From positions 1 through 64,000 of the forward strand of contig JABXHY010000036.1 in NCBI GenBank assembly GCA_013373375.1: DNA of 64,000 nt, written 5' to 3'. The position numbers and the translations under genes were made by a program. Positions within the stretch are counted from its first letter, which is position 1. Every line of letters begins with the position of its first letter. Under the pieces are notes generated by a model. That model was not told the DNA's origin, searched no databases, and saw nothing but the letters and a program-made list of their open reading frames with translations. This document shows, in pieces, positions 54,256 through 61,962 of the stretch. The stretch comes from Gammaproteobacteria bacterium (GTDB lineage Bacteria > Pseudomonadota > Gammaproteobacteria > Enterobacterales > Kangiellaceae).

Positions 54256-56667
54256 CTACTGTGATTCAACTTGCTTTTTTAAATTAGCCTGAGCAGCCAT
54301 GTTTTCCTGCTCATCGTCATCTTCTACATCTTCACATATATCGTGAAGGTTTTTCAGCTGCTCCGTGATTCTAGTTTCTAGCTCAGGGACATCAATGTCT
54401 TGAAGTAAAAGACTTAAAGCTTCATCGACTGTTTGCACAGTAAATACCGAAAACAATCCCTGCTCTACCGCTTCTAATACTTCTTTTTTGAGCATTAAAT
54501 GTTTTTGATTTGCTTGAGGAACAACTACACCTTGTTTTCCAGTGAGCCCTCGAGCTTTACACAGTTCAAAAAAACCTTCAATTTTCTCATTAACACCACC
54601 AATCGCCTGAACTTCGCCAAATTGGTTAATTGACCCGGTAACCGCAAGCGATTGCGTTATCGGCTTTTCTACAATAGCGGAAATGAGTGCGCATAGTTCA
54701 GCAAGTGATGCGCTGTCACCATCAATTAAACCATAGCTTTGTTCCATGACAATATTGGCAGAAAGTGTGAGTGTAAAATCTCTCGCATAACGATTTGCCA
54801 AATATCCAGAAAGAATTAACACACCTTTTGAATGAATCGATAAACCTAGTTCACTTTCTCTTTCGATATCTACGATACCTTTATTACCTGGGAACACTGT
54901 CGCGGTTATACGAGCTGGTGTACCGAAGTCAGTCGAGCCAATTTCCCAAACAGTAAGACCATTAATACTGCCGACAATGTTTCCAGAAGAATGAATAATA
55001 ATTTGTCCTTCAAGCACATCATGTAGCATCTCAGCTCTTATTCTTGAGTGACGAAATTCACGTTGGTTTAGAGCTTCCATAACGTGCTCGGAACCAATGA
55101 GCCGTTCGTCCAGTTGCTGGCGAATAATATCGGCTTCGCCTAACAGCTCAAAAATTTCACCAAACCTTGTACTCAACTGATGTTGGTGTCCTGCAAGACG
55201 GCAACTAAATTTTACTAACTCAATGAAAGCATTAGTCGTTAACTCGGCAAACCCTTCTGTTTCACTGTGTGTTTTAACCAATTGAGCTAAGTGCTGAATA
55301 CTGTCATGGGTTTTATCAAGGTGGTCATCAAAGTCGACAAGAATTCTAAACAGCTCGCTAAACTCTTCGTCATTTTCTTGTAATAGATAAAAATACTCTC
55401 GACTTCCAACCAGAATTATTTTCAAATCAAGTGGTACGCCATGAGGCGTGAGTCCGATTGTTACAGCAGACTGCCCTTCCATCATTGGCGGCTCAAGCTT
55501 AAGCTCCTGAGTTAAGAGAGCTTGTTTTAATTGCCCCCAAATGTAGGGGTCATCAAATATTTTTTCAGCTTCCAGTACTAGGTAGCCACCATTTGCACGA
55601 TGCAATGCACCTGCTCTAATTTGTTGATAGCTTGTGGTTATTGCTGCGCCTTCATTCCAATATTCAACTCGACCGAACAAGTTACTAAACGTTGGGTGCG
55701 ATTCGTAAACAACAGGCGAACCTAGAGCAGGATTATTGGCAACTAAAAGATTCGGGACAAATGTTTGCTGCAATAACTCTCTCAAGTATTTGTTATTTTT
55801 TAATTCTGGAGTTTCAAGTAAATTAAAATTTTCTAAAACAATATTGACTAGATGTCGCTGCATTTCTTTAAAGTAAATCTGCGTGCCAGGAAGGCCACGA
55901 TATTTCTCTTGTAGCTCATTAACTATTGGTGCAGCTGCTGTTCCTATAGTGTCCGAATTCAAGTCTTGCATGGCATCAAAAGATTCTCTTTTCCATTGCG
56001 GCATTTCAAGCAGAGCTTCGGTTAGTTTATCTTCCAGCTCATCAACTGCCTGGCTTATTTCTTCCTTTTTTTCAGGTGGCAGCCCAGTGAAGACTATATC
56101 ATCGATTGGTTTACCATCTATTAAAGGTGAAAAGGAAATATTGATGGCGTCTTGATAAAGCGCGAATCCTTTAGCGTTAGCTTCTTTTTCTAACGAATCA
56201 ATCGCGGTTTCGAATTTGGAGTTAAACTGCTTTTCTATAGCAGACTTTTTACGTTGATAACTCGGGTTTTCAAATGCTGCAGGAATGGTAACCAATAAAC
56301 GTCCGACCATTGTTTTACAATCGTTAACCAACTTCTTACCGTATCCTGTTGGTAATTGCATTGCCCAGGGCTCTCGAGCTTCGTCAAAATTATTAACGTA
56401 AATCCAGTCTGGTTGTGCCTTTTGAGTTTGAGCTTTTGCCTCAATGTGTCGCATCACCATTGAGATACGACCGGTACCGCTGTCCCCCATTACGAATAAA
56501 TTATATCCTCGACGTTTGGTTTCCAAGCCAAATGCCAAAGCTCTTTTCGCTCGCTCTTGACCTAAAAACTCAACGTTAGCTTCCAGGTCAGACACATTTT
56601 TAAATGGCAAGTCTTCATAGTTTATGGGCGTGGTAAGTTGCTCTATCGCAAGAGGTTTTATCGGCAT
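54256..56667 (-). CDS. Lon-like ATP-dependent protease (LonB/YcbZ type)
   Basis: An about 803-aa AAA+ protease; I chose ATG at 56667 after GAGAGTAAC, because the upstream 20 codons are unlike the family. Walker A is GDSGTGRIS near 58-66, with Arg in place of the usual Lys before the hydroxyl residue. The DEAREPW segment and GALHRANGGYLVLEAE, the Walker B region, follow. The C-terminal Lon protease domain has the catalytic Ser in GDSASLAELCALI near 655 and Lys in GGVNEKIEGFF near 697. YcbZ-type members are cytoplasmic relatives of Lon with unclear substrates. Confidence 0.88.
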   Translation of the reverse strand: MPIKPLAIEQLTTPINYEDLPFKNVSDLEANVEFLGQERAKRALAFGLETKRRGYNLFVMGDSGTGRISMVMRHIEAKAQTQKAQPDWIYVNNFDEAREPWAMQLPTGYGKKLVNDCKTMVGRLLVTIPAAFENPSYQRKKSAIEKQFNSKFETAIDSLEKEANAKGFALYQDAINISFSPLIDGKPIDDIVFTGLPPEKKEEISQAVDELEDKLTEALLEMPQWKRESFDAMQDLNSDTIGTAAAPIVNELQEKYRGLPGTQIYFKEMQRHLVNIVLENFNLLETPELKNNKYLRELLQQTFVPNLLVANNPALGSPVVYESHPTFSNLFGRVEYWNEGAAITTSYQQIRAGALHRANGGYLVLEAEKIFDDPYIWGQLKQALLTQELKLEPPMMEGQSAVTIGLTPHGVPLDLKIILVGSREYFYLLQENDEEFSELFRILVDFDDHLDKTHDSIQHLAQLVKTHSETEGFAELTTNAFIELVKFSCRLAGHQHQLSTRFGEIFELLGEADIIRQQLDERLIGSEHVMEALNQREFRHSRIRAEMLHDVLEGQIIIHSSGNIVGSINGLTVWEIGSTDFGTPARITATVFPGNKGIVDIERESELGLSIHSKGVLILSGYLANRYARDFTLTLSANIVMEQSYGLIDGDSASLAELCALISAIVEKPITQSLAVTGSINQFGEVQAIGGVNEKIEGFFELCKARGLTGKQGVVVPQANQKHLMLKKEVLEAVEQGLFSVFTVQTVDEALSLLLQDIDVPELETRITEQLKNLHDICEDVEDDDEQENMAAQANLKKQVESQ

Positions 56668-56738
56668 GTTACTCTCAATTGATTCGCTGTGATGTATGAT
56701 TATTATGGTTATTAGACCATAGTACAAGCCATTAGCGA

Positions 56739-57866
56739 TTATTCTGAAAATTTTGTGCTGTCGAGAAAAGAGTCGAGAACTTGTTGGCTGGAACTGGCTA
56801 GATTTGGTGAAAATTCATACAGGAACTCAGCGATTTCTGTGAACCGATTCATCATCGACTGTCTGTCCTGCGCTTTCAACAGATGAGCCCATTTTGCGTG
56901 GCACTCACTAAACTGACTCAAAACTTCAGTGTGAGCAGTCGATGAAAGTAAAATATCAACATAAAGCTCAGCATGGTGTGTAAACAATCGAGCCATCAAC
57001 GCTAACTCCAATCGAAATGCAGGTGTACTTACTCTAGATAACTGTGATAAATCGACTTGGTTTTGCATAATTAAATCACCAAGCACTATTGCTGATAAAT
57101 GCCTTGCTCCCTGCACATAACTCATAAGTTCATCATGTTGTACAGCGGGTAATAATTCTACCTTACACCCCCACAGCCTAAATTGCTCAATTAACCAAGT
57201 ACACTTGTCTAAATGCCGTCCTTGAGAACAAATAATTAATTGTTGTGCAACATGCTCCAAAGTTGGTCCAAACATTGGGTGTAATCCAATTACCGGACCA
57301 GCATGAAACTCAAGCATCTTGTTCACAGGCTCTGATTTACTAGATGACAAATCTGCAAGAATAGTTGTTTGATTGAGCTGAGGTAACTTTTGAAGGTTTG
57401 AAATAAAACTCTCGAACGGCACACTTAAAAGTATCAAATCGGCCGATCGATAATGCATTGGCAGCGATAGATCATCGTCAATATCCAATACTTTTACTTC
57501 ATGACCACTTCTTTCAAACAACTCAACAAAAAGCCGTCCCACTTGGCCAAGACCACCAATGATTGTTATTTGCATTGGGTTTTGAGTTGCTCTGCTAAAG
57601 CTCGTTTGAGACTGCAGCCGGTATGAGTCACGCATAATTCTCTGAACAATATCAATGATCAGACTACTGGAAACCGATTGTTGGTTTGCCAAGTCGAGCA
57701 ACCGGTTTTTAATTTCCGCTTCACGTTCACTTACTTGAACCGGTATACGGTTTTCAGCTTTCGCTCTTGAAAGCTCCGAGACTAGAGCCTGTCGTTTTGC
57801 AATAAGCGAAACCAACTCGCTGTCACAATCATCAATTGCATCCCGAAGCTCCTTTATCCGATTCAT
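56739..57866 (-). CDS. tyrA: Bifunctional chorismate mutase / prephenate dehydrogenase
   Basis: A 375-aa TyrA fusion of the enteric type. Residues 1 to about 90 are an AroQ-class chorismate mutase (IKELRDAIDDCDSELVSLIAKR, REAEIKNRLL). From about 98 a Rossmann dehydrogenase follows with IIGGLGQVGRLF and LHPMFGPT. It makes 4-hydroxyphenylpyruvate for tyrosine. It lies 51 bases below the DAHP synthase gene in the same order as E. coli aroF-tyrA. Confidence 0.95.
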   Translation of the reverse strand: MNRIKELRDAIDDCDSELVSLIAKRQALVSELSRAKAENRIPVQVSEREAEIKNRLLDLANQQSVSSSLIIDIVQRIMRDSYRLQSQTSFSRATQNPMQITIIGGLGQVGRLFVELFERSGHEVKVLDIDDDLSLPMHYRSADLILLSVPFESFISNLQKLPQLNQTTILADLSSSKSEPVNKMLEFHAGPVIGLHPMFGPTLEHVAQQLIICSQGRHLDKCTWLIEQFRLWGCKVELLPAVQHDELMSYVQGARHLSAIVLGDLIMQNQVDLSQLSRVSTPAFRLELALMARLFTHHAELYVDILLSSTAHTEVLSQFSECHAKWAHLLKAQDRQSMMNRFTEIAEFLYEFSPNLASSSQQVLDSFLDSTKFSE

Positions 57867-57917
57867 ATATTTCCTTTTGTTAGCTCAATACTCGTTAGTT
57901 ACGAGTCTATTATAAAT

Positions 57918-58964
57918 CTACTCTGTTAGTAGCTGATGACTTTCCATTAATAACTCTTCTGTCGTTTGCCAGTCAATACAAGCGTCTGTGATTGATACCC
58001 CATACTCCATTTTAGAAAGTTCCCCAAGATTTTTTTGTTGTCCCGAGTGCAAATTACTTTCCAGCATAAGTCCTAAAATCGAACGATTGCCTTGCTTTAT
58101 CTGATTGATCACATTTCTAAAAACCAGGGGTTGTAATCGGTGATCCTTTTGAGAATTCCCGTGGCTGCAATCTACGACAAACCTAGGTGTCATTGAGAGT
58201 TGTTTTAACTGATGTTCCAACATCGCAATATGGACAGAGTCATAATTCGGATGCTTACCGCCCCTTAAGATTATATGGCTGTGCCGATTTCCTTTGGTCG
58301 CAATTAAACTTACCTCGCCCCGTCGATTAATTCCAATAAAATGATGAGGTGAGAGTGCCGATTTCATAGCGTTAATAGCCACGTCGATATTTCCATCGGT
58401 ACCATTTTTAAACCCAACAGGCATCGATAATCCGGAAGCAATTTCACGATGCGTTTGTGACTCAGTGGTTCTGGCACCTATTGCAGCCCAACTGAACAGC
58501 TCAGCAACATATTGTGGAGTAATAGGATCGAGCACTTCGGTGCCAGCAGCTAACCCAAGCTCAGCAATCCAAACAAGCAGTTCACGAGCTTTACGCAATC
58601 CCGTTTCAACATCAAATGTATCGTTGAGATGAGGGTCATTGATTAAACCTTTCCACCCAACGGTAGTCCGCGGTTTTTCAAAATACACTCTCATCACAAT
58701 TAAAAAACGATCGGCGACTTTTTCTTGCAGCTTCTTTAGCCGTTGCGCATAGTCCTTCGCGGCTTCGACATCATGAATAGAACAAGGACCACTGACAATA
58801 ATTAAACGGTCATCTTTACCATCTAAAATATTTCCAATTTCTTCTCGAAATTGAAACACTGTTTGTCGACCATGATCGGATAGTGGGAATTCTACCTTTA
58901 ACTCATCGGGCGTAGTAATTACCGTTTCACGTTCAATATTGACATTGTTAAGCTGCTTTTCCAT
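57918..58964 (-). CDS. aroF: 3-deoxy-7-phosphoheptulonate synthase (AroF/AroG class)
   Basis: A 348-aa class I-alpha DAHP synthase that condenses PEP and erythrose 4-phosphate. Motifs are SGPCSIHDVEAA near 62, EKPRTTVGWKGLINDP near 94, GARTTESQTHRE near 165, GFKNGTDG near 187 and VVDCSHGNSQKDH near 265. Its pairing with tyrA points to the tyrosine-regulated AroF type; feedback specificity is not proven from sequence. A perfect inverted repeat at 59071-59088 lies about 110 bases upstream. Confidence 0.93.
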   Translation of the reverse strand: MEKQLNNVNIERETVITTPDELKVEFPLSDHGRQTVFQFREEIGNILDGKDDRLIIVSGPCSIHDVEAAKDYAQRLKKLQEKVADRFLIVMRVYFEKPRTTVGWKGLINDPHLNDTFDVETGLRKARELLVWIAELGLAAGTEVLDPITPQYVAELFSWAAIGARTTESQTHREIASGLSMPVGFKNGTDGNIDVAINAMKSALSPHHFIGINRRGEVSLIATKGNRHSHIILRGGKHPNYDSVHIAMLEHQLKQLSMTPRFVVDCSHGNSQKDHRLQPLVFRNVINQIKQGNRSILGLMLESNLHSGQQKNLGELSKMEYGVSITDACIDWQTTEELLMESHQLLTE

Positions 58965-59070
58965 TCGAATGTCCTACACATTTATTCCGCAAGCTGAATT
59001 AATTAACTGGTAATGCACTCTCAGAGCGCTAAACACTTAAGCACAGCAATCCCAGCATGAGAAAATAGTT

Positions 59071-59088
59071 GTATCAAATTTTTGATAC
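59071..59088. promoter_or_regulatory. Perfect inverted repeat upstream of aroF-tyrA
   Basis: GTATCAAA (59071-59078) and TTTGATAC (59081-59088) are perfect arms around TT, about 107 bases before the aroF start. It is a candidate operator for a dimeric repressor. It does not fit the TyrR box TGTAAA-N6-TTTACA. Confidence 0.4.
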
Positions 59089-59179
59089 TCACAGTAATTA
59101 TTTTTAGTTATTTAACGACAGGATAAGGATGGAATACCTCTTTGACTGATAACGCAATCAAAATAAAAAATTGCTGGCC

Positions 59180-59968
59180 TTAGCTGTCATTATCGTCTGA
59201 ATCATCTGAGCTCGACGACTTTCGTTTGGTGTGATTATTGTCCGACTCTTCGTAACCAGATTCTTCATTATCAGGTTCTTCAAAATCAGACACTTCATAC
59301 TCGCTTTCCTCATACTCTTCATCAGTTGACTCATCGTCAAATTCGCCGGATTCTTCTAGTAACTGATCGAAAAGTGCCAAACATTTATCGTAGGCGTCTG
59401 ATTGCTCGAGCAAAAACTGTTTAAACTCGAGTTCTATAGGAAGTAACTGTGCGAGTTGATGAACAACGTATTCCGCGCTGTTGATATTGACTGGCTCAAG
59501 TGTAATATCAACTTCGGGCAGTTTAGCTAGCTTAGATAATAAGTCTTGTAGCGGAAATGTTTCTTCTGGTAAGTCGATATCTTCCACTTCGGGTAACAGC
59601 CGAAATTGTTCACTCACAATCAATCCATCTGACAGTACCTTGTGGTCAGCAACGCAAACACGAAGACCACCTTGTACTTTGATCGTTAATACACCGTCGG
59701 CTCGCTTATCAAAATCGATTATGTGAGCAAATGTTCCGATTGGATCGTACTCAGCAGGCTGACCCACTTCGTTCCCTTTAATCATTCTGCAAACAATAAA
59801 AGGAATTTGGTTACTCAGGCAATTGCTCACCATATCGAGATAGCGGGGCTCGAAAATTACCAACTGCATAACAGCGCCAGGGAACAGGACTGTACGCAAC
59901 GGAAATACGGCGCGAGATTGAGGGGCGCTCTCTAAAACTTGGCCCAAGGTTTCGGATGATTCAGTCAT
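59180..59968 (-). CDS. LON substrate-binding domain protein with acidic C-terminal tail
   Basis: A 262-aa cytoplasmic protein. Residues about 17-205 form a LON N-terminal (PUA-like) substrate-binding domain: FPLRTVLFPGAVMQLVIFEPRY, GTFAHIIDFDKRADG, LKVQGGLRV-like strands and VVHQLAQLLPIE. There is no ATPase or protease part. The last about 55 residues are Glu/Asp/Ser repeats (YEESEYEVSDFEEP and similar units), ending with a short basic KRK and more acidic residues. Stand-alone LON-domain proteins are common; the long acidic tail is not. A role with Lon-type proteases is conceivable. Confidence 0.83.
   Translation of the reverse strand: MTESSETLGQVLESAPQSRAVFPLRTVLFPGAVMQLVIFEPRYLDMVSNCLSNQIPFIVCRMIKGNEVGQPAEYDPIGTFAHIIDFDKRADGVLTIKVQGGLRVCVADHKVLSDGLIVSEQFRLLPEVEDIDLPEETFPLQDLLSKLAKLPEVDITLEPVNINSAEYVVHQLAQLLPIELEFKQFLLEQSDAYDKCLALFDQLLEESGEFDDESTDEEYEESEYEVSDFEEPDNEESGYEESDNNHTKRKSSSSDDSDDNDS
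59183..59340 (-). repeat. Acidic coding repeat in the LON-domain protein
   Basis: Short imperfect tandem units of Y/F-E-E-S/P-D/E encode a highly acidic tail at the C-terminus of the LON-domain protein. Confidence 0.7.
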
Positions 59969-60032
59969 TCAAATAAACACCTCGGATACTTTCATAGCTA
60001 TAATACTAATGAAAGAAAGCTAAAGATTCCAA

Positions 60033-60800
60033 TTAACTTTTTAGCCCTTTACCTGTATTTAGTAAATAAAGCGCAAAACTAAACATTGAAACAATAAACA
60101 CACCAATGATGCCAAACGCAACTCCAAGGTTTATATCGCTAATTCCCCAAAATCCGTAACGAAACGCATTAACCATGTATAAAATTGGATTCGCCATCGA
60201 AACATTCTGCCAGAACTCAGGCAGCAATGTAATGGAGTAAAAAACACCTCCAAGATAAGTAAGCGGCGTTAAAATAAAAGTCGGTACAATGGAGATATCG
60301 TCGAATTTTTTAGCGTAAACAGCGTTTACCAACCCACCAAGTGCAAATAAGGTTGATGTTAATAAAATTACAACAAACACAACAAAATAATTATGAATCT
60401 GTAGGTCAACAAAAAATGAGCTCACAATGGTGACAATCAATCCGGTGATCAATCCACGACTGACACCTCCGCCAATATATCCAAGCAGAATATAAATATT
60501 AGGAACAGGCGCAACCAGTAACTCTTCAATATGTCGTTGAAATTTTGCACTAAAAAATGACGACACTACATTTGAGTATGAGTTAGTGATCACCGACATC
60601 ATAATAATGCCTGGCGTAATGAACTCCATGTACGTTCTATCACCCATCTGCCCTACACGTGATCCAATTAAATTTCCAAAAATCACAAAGTACAGCGTCA
60701 TGGTAATTGCTGGCGGCAATAAAGTTTGAACCCATATACGGAAATATCGAGTTATTTCTTTAGCTAGAATACTCTGTAAAGCAACCAAGTTCTCACGCAT
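60033..60800 (-). CDS. yadH: ABC-2 type exporter permease (YadH-type)
   Basis: A 255-aa inner-membrane protein with six hydrophobic helices and the ABC-2 core (VWIQTLLPPAITMTLYFVIFGNLIG, PGIIMMSVITNSYSNVVSSFF, PVPNIYILLGYIGGGVSRG, PLTYLGGVFYSI). It is the partner of the ATPase encoded two bases upstream; together they form an exporter of unknown substrate, conserved as YadGH in gammaproteobacteria. Confidence 0.9.
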   Translation of the reverse strand: MRENLVALQSILAKEITRYFRIWVQTLLPPAITMTLYFVIFGNLIGSRVGQMGDRTYMEFITPGIIMMSVITNSYSNVVSSFFSAKFQRHIEELLVAPVPNIYILLGYIGGGVSRGLITGLIVTIVSSFFVDLQIHNYFVVFVVILLTSTLFALGGLVNAVYAKKFDDISIVPTFILTPLTYLGGVFYSITLLPEFWQNVSMANPILYMVNAFRYGFWGISDINLGVAFGIIGVFIVSMFSFALYLLNTGKGLKS

Positions 60801-60802
60801 AA

Positions 60803-61738
60803 TTAAGAAGCCTTTTTCTGTTTATTTTCTACAATGCGAACGAAGAGTTCTTCCAGTCGATTTGACTTATTACGCATGCTCAGCACTTTAACACCCAAAT
60901 CGTTAAGTTTTAAAAATAAGCTATTAACATTGTCTGAGCGTTTTACATCCACTTCTATGGAGTGATCATCAATGCTCCGAACAGACATTCCTTCAATTTC
61001 TGGTAACTGCCCTTCGTAAGCTTCAATATCGAGTACAAAAGTTTCAACATCAAGTTTTGATAACAATTCTTTTTTGCTGGTATTTTCAATGATAATCCCT
61101 TGATCTATGATCGCAATATTGCGACATAAAGACTCAGCTTCTTCGAGATAATGAGTGGTCAACACAATAGTTGTGCCTTGCGAATTAAGTTCGGTCAAAA
61201 AATCCCACATGGAACGACGCAACTCAATGTCAACTCCAGCGGTTGGCTCATCGAGAATTAAAAGTTTAGGTTCATGCATTAATGCCCGAGCAATCATAAG
61301 CCGACGCTTCATTCCGCCTGATAAATTTCTTGAAGGTTGGTCACGCTTGTCCCACAAGCCAAGTTGATCTAATACAACCTTTGCTCTCTCGGTTGCCTGT
61401 TTCCTTGGAATTCCATAATAACCAGCCTGATTAACCACAATTTGTAAAGGCGTTTCAAATTGAGAAAAATTAAATTCTTGTGGTACTAGACCAAGGCACT
61501 TTTTCGCTTGCGATAATTCACTGTCCATATTATGACCAAACACTTCAACTTGACCGCTCGATTTAGTCACTAACGAACTGATGATTCCAATTGTCGTTGA
61601 CTTACCGGCACCATTAGGTCCAAGCAAAGCAAAAAAGTCTCCTTGCTCGACATTAAGATCAATAGACTTAAGTGCATTAAATCCATTAGCATAAGTTTTC
61701 GTGAGATTCGATATTTTGAGGGCCGCTGGCTTATTCAT
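60803..61738 (-). CDS. yadG: ABC exporter ATP-binding protein (YadG-type)
   Basis: A 311-aa ABC ATPase. Walker A GPNGAGKST is near 40-48, the Q-loop is in PQEFNFS, the signature RNLSGGMKRR is near 141 and Walker B LLILDEPTAG near 162. The H-loop follows in VLTTHYLEEAE. A C-terminal extension of about 85 residues contains VRIVENK at its end. It is two bases upstream of the permease gene, so the two are co-translated. Confidence 0.93.
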   Translation of the reverse strand: MNKPAALKISNLTKTYANGFNALKSIDLNVEQGDFFALLGPNGAGKSTTIGIISSLVTKSSGQVEVFGHNMDSELSQAKKCLGLVPQEFNFSQFETPLQIVVNQAGYYGIPRKQATERAKVVLDQLGLWDKRDQPSRNLSGGMKRRLMIARALMHEPKLLILDEPTAGVDIELRRSMWDFLTELNSQGTTIVLTTHYLEEAESLCRNIAIIDQGIIIENTSKKELLSKLDVETFVLDIEAYEGQLPEIEGMSVRSIDDHSIEVDVKRSDNVNSLFLKLNDLGVKVLSMRNKSNRLEELFVRIVENKQKKAS

Positions 61739-61962
61739 ATTGCTCCATTAATTCAAACATAACGTTAAACAAATAGGACGATGACTTTTCGGACTGCTAA
61801 CATGCTCAAGTTTTTTAAGTGATCCGACTTGTGAGAAACCACTCAATTTTCGCACTATTTATGGCACTGTTTGGCAATAATACAATTGACCGAATATCTA
61901 TGCTTATATTTCGTGACGACATTCGTTATATTGAGCGCCTTTGATTATAACAGAGATTTTGA

